Shown here piece after piece: positions 8,226-15,227 of a stretch of 64,000 nucleotides of DNA (its first letter is position 1; each line of letters starts with the position of its first letter). A model generated the notes under the pieces. That model ran no database searches. It was not told the origin of the DNA and worked only from the letters and a program-made list of their open reading frames with translations. This DNA is from Candidatus Chloroheliaceae bacterium (GTDB lineage: Bacteria; Chloroflexota; Chloroflexia; Chloroheliales; Chloroheliaceae): NCBI GenBank assembly GCA_013390945.1, contig JACAUC010000002.1, positions 1-64,000 of the forward strand. Reading direction: 5' to 3'. A program made the position numbers and the translations under genes.

Positions 8226-9197
8226 ATGATTAGTAACAATCTGTGGGTTTGTTATGAGATGTCTATCAACTTTCGGGTAGAGTGGCAAGCTCATAGCCTC
8301 AGTAATGCTGGTTCCAATGGTTCAAATCGTTTGTTACCACGTCGCCAGTTACTTGCTGATGGTACTGAGACTGATGCTTGCAGCGGCAATATTGCTAAAC
8401 ACCATCATGCTGTATTGTTGGCTGAACATTTTGAGGCAGTTAGTATACCTCTCTGTCCTGCTTGCCGTAATCGCGATGGTCGTAGGGCTGCCGCCCTTAT
8501 AAATCTGACGGATTATAAAGAGCTAACCATCGAACGAATATTAAAGGAGTGCGGACTTTGTGATGCACACGGTTTCCTAGTGACTAGTAAAAATGCGGCT
8601 AGTGACGGTAGCACTGAAACACGTCAACGTCTATCTAAGCATAGCCTAGTCGAGTTTTCTTACGCGCTTGCATTACCGGGTCACCACACAGAAACAACCC
8701 AAATAGCTACTCGTAACGGCTCTTCTAAAGAGGATGGTCAAATGATTATGAAGATGCCCTCTCGTTCAGGTCAGTATTCTCGGTGTGTTCGCTATCGAAG
8801 CGTTGGGATTGGGGTTGACACTGACAAGTGGAAGTTGGTTGTAAATGACGAAGAAAAGAGAATATTGCGGCATCAAGCTATTCTAAGGACGCTAATGGAC
8901 TCCGTTTTAAGCCCGGAGGGAGCTTTGACTGCTACAATGCTCCCACACTTGACAGGTCTTAATGGAGCTATTGTTATACGCACTACTCCAGGCCGCGCGG
9001 CTATTTATTCTGCACTTGAGCCAGATTTCATCACTCTATTGGTCTCACTGGAGGATGACACATGCCGGGTCTTTCCTTTTACTACTATAACCGAATTTAG
9101 TAACGCGATGAAAGAGTTAATCAAGCATTCTATACCGGCTCTACCGTCCCAAAATCACTTAGGTGCAAACAAGGTTAGCCCAACTAAGATAGATTAA
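8226..9197 (+). CDS. cas7: Cas7 (DevR-family) backbone subunit
   Basis: Multimerises along the crRNA spacer to form the Cascade backbone. Recognisable DevR/Cas7 features are the RYRSVGIGVDTDKWKLVV stretch, then LMDSVLSPEGALTATMLPHL and TGLNGAIVIRTTPG. Two CxxC pairs (C77/C80 and C109/C112) suggest a zinc-stabilised thumb or palm insertion. ATG 8226 lies 8 nt after GAGAGG; a later ATG at 8259 (MSINFRVEW) is possible, since the family often starts at that beta strand. The length of 323 aa is typical. It follows a 72-nt gap after cas8, the longest spacing within the operon, which also leaves room for a local promoter. Confidence 0.85.
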   Translation: MISNNLWVCYEMSINFRVEWQAHSLSNAGSNGSNRLLPRRQLLADGTETDACSGNIAKHHHAVLLAEHFEAVSIPLCPACRNRDGRRAAALINLTDYKELTIERILKECGLCDAHGFLVTSKNAASDGSTETRQRLSKHSLVEFSYALALPGHHTETTQIATRNGSSKEDGQMIMKMPSRSGQYSRCVRYRSVGIGVDTDKWKLVVNDEEKRILRHQAILRTLMDSVLSPEGALTATMLPHLTGLNGAIVIRTTPGRAAIYSALEPDFITLLVSLEDDTCRVFPFTTITEFSNAMKELIKHSIPALPSQNHLGANKVSPTKID

Positions 9198-9210
9198 AAG
9201 GATTTGTAAA

Positions 9211-9930
9211 ATGGCCCCAACAAATTTTATCTGGCTTTCGGCTGAATACAATTTTGCCGCAATGTACTCTTGCCGTATACCACTAACCAGCATTGGCAGT
9301 GCTACTGTAATGCCTGCTCCGGGGCCAGCTACCGTTCGGTTAGCATTGATAAGAACAGGTATCGAGCTATTTGGCATTGATTACGTTCGCGACAAACTAT
9401 TTGCAACTATTCGCTCTACTAAAATCTACATCAGGCCACCGGAGAGAATTGCTATTAGCAACCAGCTTATAAGAGCTTACAAGTATAATGCAGGTAGATT
9501 AGGTGAGGAGGATAGTATTCAGGAAACAATTACTTACCGTGAATTTGTTCACCCGATGGGTACAATGTTTATCTATTTACAAATCCCAGACGTACTGGAA
9601 ACTGATCTTAACCAAATCTTGAAAGCAATAGGCTATTGGGGACAGTCTAACTCTTTGGCTTACTGTCTCAACATTCGGCAGACCGACCCTGAGCCTAACG
9701 AGTGTGCCATACCTTTGCGTTCTTTCAAACTAAATGGCTCCGTCCGTAATTTTTTCTCTTGTGTTACGTCAGAATTCCGGGATGAGAAAGTGGAATGGGA
9801 TGAAGTGATGCCTTTCTTGCAGGCAACCAAACCAGATGCAGTTCGAGTTGAAATTTACGTGTGGCCGATGGTGATCTATCAACAACACAGCAATGGCAAA
9901 ATACTTTGTCGTGGTACGTTTGAGGCTTAG
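9211..9930 (+). CDS. cas5: Cas5 subunit of Cascade
   Basis: RAMP-fold protein that caps the crRNA 5' handle. The N-terminal glycine/proline segment (ATVMPAPGPATVRLALIRTG) and YIRPPERIAISNQLIRAYKY match the Cas5 pattern of DevS/I-A/I-B-like systems. ATG 9211 is preceded by AAGGA. The last 38 nt overlap the second cas6. At 239 aa it is a normal size. Together with Cas8 and Cas7 it forms a complete effector without a nuclease, as in CASTs. Confidence 0.75.
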   Translation: MAPTNFIWLSAEYNFAAMYSCRIPLTSIGSATVMPAPGPATVRLALIRTGIELFGIDYVRDKLFATIRSTKIYIRPPERIAISNQLIRAYKYNAGRLGEEDSIQETITYREFVHPMGTMFIYLQIPDVLETDLNQILKAIGYWGQSNSLAYCLNIRQTDPEPNECAIPLRSFKLNGSVRNFFSCVTSEFRDEKVEWDEVMPFLQATKPDAVRVEIYVWPMVIYQQHSNGKILCRGTFEA

Positions 9931-10789
9931 TCTGAATTCAGGAGTTGAAAAATTTATGGAAACTGATTACTTACGTTCAATTATACTTGATTTTATTGCA
10001 ACAAACGATTCAAGTGTTTCTGTTACCACAGGTCACCAAGCACATGCTCTTTTCCTTAACTTGATAGAACAAGCTGATCCTGCCCTAAATAAACGTCTAC
10101 ACAATGAACCTGGATACCGTCCATTTACCGTTTCAGCACTTATGGGAGTGACATCACCGGAAGGAAACAGATTAGTGTTACGTCAAGGATGTTCCTACCA
10201 ATTACGAGTAACTCTTCTTGATGGTGGACAACTCTGGCACTGTATAACCAATCGTTTTCTTGAAGGGAATGTTAGGCTACGTCTTGGAAAGGCTGAACTC
10301 CAACTTAAAAGTATAGTTTCCAATCCTAGTTCTGATAGGACAGGGTGGACAAGTTTCACCGATTGGCATTCTCTGGCAACAAATAAAGCATATTCATCAA
10401 TAACTTTACGTTTTACTTCGCCTACCGCATTCAGTTTGGGTCATCGGCACTTCGTACTATTTCCTCAGCCTGTCTTAATTTGGGAAAGTTTGATTCGGGT
10501 GTGGAATAATTATGCACCTCACTCTTTACGTATAGAGAAGGAGAATTTGCAGGATTTTATCCAACGCAACGTAAATATGAGCGAATGTAATTTGTCCACT
10601 GCTACACTTCATTTTCCCCATTACCTACAAAAAGGCTTTGTAGGTACATGTACTTTTGCAATAGATGTGCAAAATGATTTTGCATCTCAACTCAGTGCCC
10701 TAGCAAAATTTGCCCGCTATTCAGGAGTTGGATATAAGACCACAATGGGTATGGGGCAGGTATGTATTGAAAGATATAAAAGCAGGTGA
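9893..10789 (+). CDS. cas6: Cas6 CRISPR-repeat endoribonuclease
   Basis: Cleaves the precursor crRNA within the repeats. Classic motifs: an N-terminal first strand (YFVVVRLRLSL), TTGHQAHALFLNL with H48/H51, RLHNEPGYRPFTVSALMG, and the C-terminal glycine-rich YSGVGYKTTMGMGQV. These make it the better candidate of the two Cas6 proteins for active processing. ATG 9893 is chosen because it includes the first beta strand, although its ribosome-binding site is weak and translation is probably coupled to cas5. An alternative ATG at 9956 follows an AGGAG at long spacing. At 298 aa it is slightly long for the family. It is the last gene before the array. Confidence 0.88.
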   Translation: MAKYFVVVRLRLSLNSGVEKFMETDYLRSIILDFIATNDSSVSVTTGHQAHALFLNLIEQADPALNKRLHNEPGYRPFTVSALMGVTSPEGNRLVLRQGCSYQLRVTLLDGGQLWHCITNRFLEGNVRLRLGKAELQLKSIVSNPSSDRTGWTSFTDWHSLATNKAYSSITLRFTSPTAFSLGHRHFVLFPQPVLIWESLIRVWNNYAPHSLRIEKENLQDFIQRNVNMSECNLSTATLHFPHYLQKGFVGTCTFAIDVQNDFASQLSALAKFARYSGVGYKTTMGMGQVCIERYKSR

Positions 10790-10983
10790 CAATTTTTGAA
10801 AACACTCTAGCGAGACGCGAAGCTGAAGGAAAGTTAAGCAAAGCCTCTCGCAAAATTTTTTGAGTTCCAAAGACAGGATAATGATGTTACGACTACTGAA
10901 GTTATGGTATAATATTGTTAATTACAATAGGCTCTCGCAAGTAGCATTATCTATGTGCTTGTTAAGCCATATTTGGAATTACC
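10790..10983 (+). promoter_or_regulatory. Leader and promoter of the CRISPR array
   Basis: An AT-rich leader of about 190 nt. An extended -10 element, TGGTATAAT, is at 10905-10913 with no good -35, so transcription would begin near 10920, about 64 nt before the first repeat. Upstream, GCGAGA at 10810-10815 and TCTCGC at 10846-10851 followed by TTTTTT could form a weak terminator for the cas operon. Confidence 0.55.
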
Positions 10984-11165
10984 GTTTCAAGACATGTAAT
11001 CGCGTTTGGGCGTTTGAAGCACCGCTACTCGGAGATGTTCTTTGGTTTGGTCTTTGTTTCAAGACATGTAATCGCGTTTGGGCGTTTGAAGCATGAATAT
11101 GTACGTCCTATTCTGAAATTATTCTCGTGTTTCAAGACATGTAATCGCGTTTGAGCGTTTGAAGT
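10984..11165 (+). CRISPR. Three-repeat, two-spacer mini-array
   Basis: Repeats of 37 nt at 10984-11020, 11056-11092 and 11129-11165. They begin GTTTCAAGACATG and end GGGCGTTTGAAGC. The third differs at two places (GAGCG for GGGCG, and the last base). A CGC/GCG mini-stem precedes the 3' TTTGAAGC, which would be the crRNA 5' handle after Cas6 cleavage. Spacer 1 (11021-11055, 35 nt) has no target that I can see in the window. Spacer 2 (11093-11128, 36 nt) matches the flanking gene at 11881-11916. Orientation and leader imply plus-strand transcription, making the homing spacer the terminal one. Confidence 0.92.
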
Positions 11166-11690
11166 GGGATAGCTATGTTCTATCTAAATTCGAGCCTTAT
11201 TTTAATTCGTATCATCTCCATAACAGACGTTATTGGCGAATACCTAATTGGGCCAAATTTACGCTCAAACTGCGGGTTGGTTTCAGTTTGAGTGACCAAT
11301 TCGCTAACAACGTCCATAAAACGCTGGATGCAATTTGTTAGAATAGCAAACCTCATATATCCAGCCCAAGCTCAAATCCTCAACCAAACCCTGAAACTGT
11401 CGGGTATTCTCATACACCAATAATTCCACCACAGAATAGCTACCTTGAATTTTAACAACTACGACCTATAGCCCTTGAACTAGGCATCCTTTGGCAATTG
11501 ATCCTTTCAAGACGGCAAGCTTGTTGGCGATCTATCACAATTTTGTGAAGTTTGGAACCCTTGTGATGGGGCTTAGGTGAGTGGCGTTGCTTGTGAGGTT
11601 TGTTCATTTTCAAAGCTTAGCACCGTAAAGAATTAAGTTTTCATTTCTCGGTAGGGGTATTTGCTTGCTACCGTTCTTTGTGGTGATTTT
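11166..11690. other. Non-coding stretch between array and right end
   Basis: No convincing gene. On the minus strand there are short open stretches: ATG near 11355 gives about 58 codons, and an overlapping frame of about 50 codons lies just upstream. Both lack a clear start signal and could be remnants of a decayed gene. TTTCAAGAC at 11506-11514 repeats 9 bp of the CRISPR repeat, but the rest does not match. A CGGTAG/CTACCG hairpin near 11650-11672 and a TGCAGTGGC/GCCACTGCA inverted pair (11692-11700, 11722-11730) lie next to the right-end repeats. Confidence 0.4.
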
Positions 11691-11723
11691 CTGCAGTGGC
11701 CCTTAAAACCGCTTAAAAAGAGC

Positions 11724-11826
11724 CACTGCACTGCGAAATTACTCACTGTACTGCGAAACTGATACTACTGCACTGCGAAATTGATACTACTGCACTGCGA
11801 AACTGATACTACTGCACTGCGAAATT
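11724..11826 (-). repeat. Right-end tandem motifs (putative TnsB sites)
   Basis: Five copies of a 17-bp motif of the form YACTGYACTGCGAAAYT start at 11724, 11744, 11766, 11788 and 11810 (spacing 20, 22, 22, 22). The outer edge continues as ACAAGTTACAAGTTACA, so the terminus read from outside would be TGTAA. Multiple closely spaced transposase sites at one end are typical of Tn7-like elements. There are five here and two visible at the left end. Confidence 0.75.
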
Positions 11827-11865
11827 ACAAGTTACAAGTTACACCTAAAGGCAGGGGTTGTAAGA

Positions 11866-12594
11866 TTAGTGGTCGGCTAGGCGAGAATAATGCCAGAAGA
11901 GGACGTACATATTCATCACAATTAGCCAAATGTCGCGCAGGCTAAGATGAAAGGAGAGTAAATCTTGGTGGGGTTCCGAGCCGCCCATCCGTCCTAAATC
12001 GTACTGGAGTAGGTATAGGGTAATAAGCAATAACACTACCACCGAAACTCCAGCGACGGTCACTACTTTGTAGGATTGGTGCAACTCGCGCTCGTAGAGA
12101 TAATGGACATAACGTACAAAAGTCACCAGTCCATGATAAGAGACGACGGCTACAATGGCGTAGAGGGCCAAGGAGCGCAACAACTCACCCACCGCTCCTA
12201 GGTTACCTCCAACCAAGAAGATACCTACTCCTAGTGTCAGTAGGGTTATCGCAACTATAATCATAATCGAGGCCGTCCATTCTGTCACCAAGAAGATGAT
12301 GGGCGAGTACTGCTCGAAGCGAGCGCGATAGAGGCGGTGCGGCAAGGAAAACGAGACCCACAGCCCAACGAGGGTCATTACAAAAACACCGCCTACCGCC
12401 AAAGCTACGGTCTCAAAAGTTAGGCCAGAGCCATAGTAGTTGTAAGCAAAAAACATCAACTCGGCATAGAGAGCCGCAAAAGCAATACTGCTGATCGAGA
12501 CAAAACGACGATGGCGCGTTGTAACGGCAGGAATAATATCAGCTTGATCTTTGGTGGTTACCCTACCAGCACTATTCGATAGCTTGCTATCCAT
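11866..12594 (-). CDS. Predicted multi-pass membrane protein; CAST attachment-site gene
   Basis: A 242-aa protein of unknown family. After a polar N-terminus of about 28 residues there are roughly six hydrophobic segments (around residues 33-52, 60-82, 100-125, 140-165, 180-200 and 220-236). The final residues, MNMYVLFWHYSRLADH, are encoded by the DNA that spacer 2 matches. The transposon end lies some 25-35 bp beyond the stop codon, so the gene stays intact. A chromosomal rather than cargo gene is inferred because it lies outside the end repeats. Function not assigned. Confidence 0.75.
   Translation of the reverse strand: MDSKLSNSAGRVTTKDQADIIPAVTTRHRRFVSISSIAFAALYAELMFFAYNYYGSGLTFETVALAVGGVFVMTLVGLWVSFSLPHRLYRARFEQYSPIIFLVTEWTASIMIIVAITLLTLGVGIFLVGGNLGAVGELLRSLALYAIVAVVSYHGLVTFVRYVHYLYERELHQSYKVVTVAGVSVVVLLLITLYLLQYDLGRMGGSEPHQDLLSFHLSLRDIWLIVMNMYVLFWHYSRLADH
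11881..11916 (-). other. Protospacer (attachment site) for spacer 2
   Basis: Read on the minus strand from 11916 to 11881, this matches spacer 2 at 32 of 36 positions. Positions 1-17 are identical, and mismatches are at spacer positions 18, 24, 25 and 36. Positions 18, 24 and 36 are multiples of six, the bases flipped out in Type I Cascade R-loops, and are also third codon positions of the target gene. The flanking 3 nt on the PAM side are GTG. The PAM-distal edge (11881) is 38, 45 or 52 bp from the candidate transposon termini, in the range expected for guided Tn7-like insertion. Confidence 0.9.
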
Positions 12595-12641
12595 TTTGAA
12601 TTATTACCGTCCAGTCTTAATTGTATTTTGACCAGCTTGTT

Positions 12642-13214
12642 TTAGACACCTAACTTTTGAATTTGCTGGGTCAATTCAAGCACATCCTGTTGGCGAGCCA
12701 GTTCCGGGTTTAGTTCCAATAATTGACGGCGGAAGGTTTGTAAGGCCCGACTTACTTCGGCGTAGAGCGTTTTTTCAGTTATTTCGGCTGCTCTTATACT
12801 TTTTCCTTCGGCCTCAAATCCTACCAAGATACTCCCTTTACTGGGTTGTCGCCGGAATTGGAGTACCATTGGTTCATCCACGAAAGATGCCTTGCTTAGG
12901 GACTTGCCATCGCGTAGAATTTGTAAGGCACGACCTAAGTTGAGGGCGAAACCACCAATATAATCGGGTAACCAAAAGTTAATATCTTGTTGTAACCTTT
13001 GCGCGAATCTGGTCTCGACTGACATCAGTTTACCATCTTTGGCCCCAATCATTTGCCCCGCCAGTTCAATTCGTACCACGCCACTGGCAGCTACTGCAAA
13101 ATCAGGGGTAAAGTTAACGGCAGGCCAGTTCTTCAGTTCGCGTTCTCCTGCTTCGGCGGGCTTAAGCCGTAGTTCAATTCTAAAATTAATCTTCTCGCTT
13201 GCTTCGCTGCTCAT
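12642..13214 (-). CDS. Hypothetical soluble protein
   Basis: A 190-aa protein with no recognised domain, signal peptide or membrane segment. It has a beta-rich N-terminal half (INFRIELRLKPAE, GVVRIELAGQMIG) and a helical C-terminus (TLYAEVSRALQTFRRQLLEL). It lies 47 nt upstream of the membrane-protein gene on the same strand, and the two may form a small operon. Base composition is like the chromosome rather than the transposon. Confidence 0.65.
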   Translation of the reverse strand: MSSEASEKINFRIELRLKPAEAGERELKNWPAVNFTPDFAVAASGVVRIELAGQMIGAKDGKLMSVETRFAQRLQQDINFWLPDYIGGFALNLGRALQILRDGKSLSKASFVDEPMVLQFRRQPSKGSILVGFEAEGKSIRAAEITEKTLYAEVSRALQTFRRQLLELNPELARQQDVLELTQQIQKLGV

Positions 13215-13430
13215 GTATCCTCGTCTTTGCTACCGTGCGGTACGGTGTAAGAAGTAAAAAAATGTCCTTGCAACCCATTACAGTTGGCTCTAAATTATAC
13301 CATTGAAGTGGCTGTGAAGTATTTGCCCCTTATAACCAATTGTATCAAATTTTGGGGAATTTAGCTGTTGAATTAGCTACCTCCGGTTAGTATCAAAATA
13401 AAAAAGCACCTATTTAGTATCTTCTCAAAG

Positions 13431-13564
13431 GGTAGGGATTGTAGGCTGGCCTATTGAACAGCCAACCTAGGTTACATTGATCCAGTTACATAAACCCACC
13501 GTCGGCTGACCGTAAATTGGTTTCATTTCGGGCGCGGCCAGCCGATATGCCATATGCCCCTACT
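13431..13564. repeat. Diverged copy of an interspersed palindromic repeat
   Basis: Shares GGTAGGGATT, CATAAACCCAC, GGCTGACCG, TTTCATTT.GGGCG and ATATGCCCCTA blocks, in the same order, with the copies near 43487 and 48645. It occupies much of the 535-bp gap 13215-13749, in which I see no gene. Confidence 0.6.
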
Positions 13565-13749
13565 CCGAATTATTGAGATGATGCTAAAACCCTTTAGTAT
13601 TTTAAGCTAAATAGAGGCAAAAATTTTGACTTTGCTCATTTCTACTGTTATAATCTTTATGCCCTAATCCAGATTTAGGAAGCTATTCCCAAAGCTTAAA
13701 TAACGTTTGTACTTTTCAATTAAAAGCTTAACACAATCATAAGTGAGAT

Positions 13750-15186
13750 ATGCAGACTAAAAGAACCATTTTTATTACAGGTGCTTCAGGCAATATGGGT
13801 TTTGAAGGCTTCAAGCAGCTACTACAAAAAAGAAATAGTTGTAAAATTGTAGCACTGATCTTGCCGACGAAAAAAAATAAAGAAAAAATGTCGGTTTTTG
13901 AAAAAGAACCTGACGTGAGACTTGTCTGGGGTGACCTCACCAATTACAAAGATGTTTTAGAAGGTGTCACCGGGGCCGATTTTGTGCTTCATGTTGGTGG
14001 CATGGTTTCGCCCCTCGCCGATTATCATCCTGAACTGACCACCAAAGTTAATATCGGTGGCATAAAAAACATTATTCAAGCGATTAAAGCGCAACCGAAT
14101 CCTAATCAGATTAGGTTGGTCTATATCGGATCCATCGCCCAGACCGGGGATAGAAATCCGCCGCTACATTGGGGGCGTGTAGGTGATCCAATTAAAATTA
14201 GTCGGTATGATAACTATGCCTATACCAAGACGGTAGCTGAGAGGGAGGTCATCGAATCGGGCCTGAAATATTGGGTCTCCCTACGGCAAACCGGCATCCT
14301 TCACCCCAATCTTACTAAAACTAGGGATCCTATTATGTTCCATGTGCCTTTTCAAGGTGTGCTGGAGTGGGTTACAGTTCAGGATTCTGGGAGACTCTTG
14401 GTAAATGTCTGTGAGGAAAACGTCCCGGAAGAGTTTTGGCGAAGAATCTACAATATTGGCGGTGGGGAAAATTTCAGAGTAGCTAACTATGAATTTATGC
14501 AAAAGAGCTTTGCTGTCCAAGGTATTGAAGATTTCCGAAAGTTGGTCGAGCCGAATTGGTTTGCTTTGAAAAATTTTCACGGTCAGTGGTATGAGGATTC
14601 GGATCTACTCCAAAATTACCTGCACTTCCGACAAGAAACCCTTGATGAATTCTTTACCGAATTAAAGGAACACAGCCCGTTTTATACCAAATTTGCGGGG
14701 CTAGTGTCACCCAAACTCATTAAGAAGTTCACGTTGGAACCTCTGGCAAATCATGAAAGGGCACCTTTATTTGGGATTAAGCACAATGTAAAGGACAAAA
14801 TTAGTGCCTATTTCGGTTCTAGGGAGAAGTGGGAACAAATACCAAGCTGGGATAAATTTGAGATTAGCAGACCCTCGGTTGATCCGCTCCGTCTTAAACA
14901 TGGCTACGACGAGACCAAAGCCCAAGCCGAACTTAATATAGAGGATATGAAAGCGGCGGCAGAATTTCGGGGGGGTCAATGTCTCTCTAAAACTATGACC
15001 ACCGGCGATTTAGCATCCAAGCTCAAATGGTGCTGTGCTTTTGGACATAAGTTTGAGGCCAGCCCTATCTTGGTTTTGATGGCCGGGCATTGGTGTCATC
15101 TATGTCTGTCAGACCGATGTAATTACGACGAACTTGCCAAACGAAATCCTTTTTTGGCCCAAGTCTGCCTTTCTAGCGATAATTAA
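13750..15186 (+). CDS. NAD(P)-dependent epimerase/dehydratase (extended SDR) with zinc-ribbon-like tail
   Basis: The N-terminal Rossmann fold has TGASGNMG (residues about 8-15), and the SDR YxxxK appears as YAYTK near residue 157, so an NAD(P)-linked oxidoreductase or epimerase is likely. The substrate is not evident. Beyond about residue 320 there is an extra region ending in CAFGHKFEASP and GHWCHLCL, which together resemble a C..GH...W..C..C zinc-ribbon/treble-clef module, an unusual addition to an SDR. At 478 aa it is longer than normal (about 310-350). The next gene is another SDR 41 nt downstream, so the pair may act in one pathway. Confidence 0.8.
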   Translation: MQTKRTIFITGASGNMGFEGFKQLLQKRNSCKIVALILPTKKNKEKMSVFEKEPDVRLVWGDLTNYKDVLEGVTGADFVLHVGGMVSPLADYHPELTTKVNIGGIKNIIQAIKAQPNPNQIRLVYIGSIAQTGDRNPPLHWGRVGDPIKISRYDNYAYTKTVAEREVIESGLKYWVSLRQTGILHPNLTKTRDPIMFHVPFQGVLEWVTVQDSGRLLVNVCEENVPEEFWRRIYNIGGGENFRVANYEFMQKSFAVQGIEDFRKLVEPNWFALKNFHGQWYEDSDLLQNYLHFRQETLDEFFTELKEHSPFYTKFAGLVSPKLIKKFTLEPLANHERAPLFGIKHNVKDKISAYFGSREKWEQIPSWDKFEISRPSVDPLRLKHGYDETKAQAELNIEDMKAAAEFRGGQCLSKTMTTGDLASKLKWCCAFGHKFEASPILVLMAGHWCHLCLSDRCNYDELAKRNPFLAQVCLSSDN

Positions 15187-15227
15187 CTTTTGGTAGGCTC
15201 CCTTAAAACCCGCTGGAGGGGTTGTAG

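Larger units (their letters stand above)
1..11843. mobile_element. CRISPR-associated Tn7/Tn5053-like transposon (candidate CAST)
   Basis: The segment combines transposition genes (DDE transposase, AAA+ ATPase, a second TnsB-fold protein) and a nuclease-less Type I CRISPR module (Cas6-like, Cas8, Cas7, Cas5, Cas6) in one operon, followed by a mini CRISPR array. Repeated motifs sit at both edges: two copies at 10-50 and five at 11724-11826, in opposite orientation with a loosely shared AATTYYGMAG core. The right boundary is put at 11829, 11836 or 11843, where TTACA (TGTAA read from outside) recurs with 7-bp spacing. The left terminus is at or just before base 1, so no target-site duplication can be checked. 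The interior is visibly more AT-rich than the flanking chromosome. No tnsA, tniQ, cas3, cas1 or cas2 is visible. That these parts work together is inferred from operon structure and the self-targeting spacer. Confidence 0.8.

Noticed and set aside
11021-11055. Target of spacer 1 within the window
   Set aside because: I found no match by reading; a partial TTTGGTTTG near 24970 is far too short.
10860-11096. 78-aa ORF across the array
   Set aside because: It translates CRISPR repeats (the same peptide twice) and has no ribosome-binding site.
11159-11341. 60-aa ORF after the array
   Set aside because: Begins in the last repeat, no start signal, no recognisable protein.
11501-11528. Fourth, degenerate CRISPR repeat
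   Set aside because: Only TTTCAAGAC is shared; the remainder does not align with the repeat.
11692-11730. TGCAGTGGC/GCCACTGCA pair as a terminator
   Set aside because: Loop of 21 nt and no T-run follows; it overlaps the first right-end motif and is more likely part of the transposon end.
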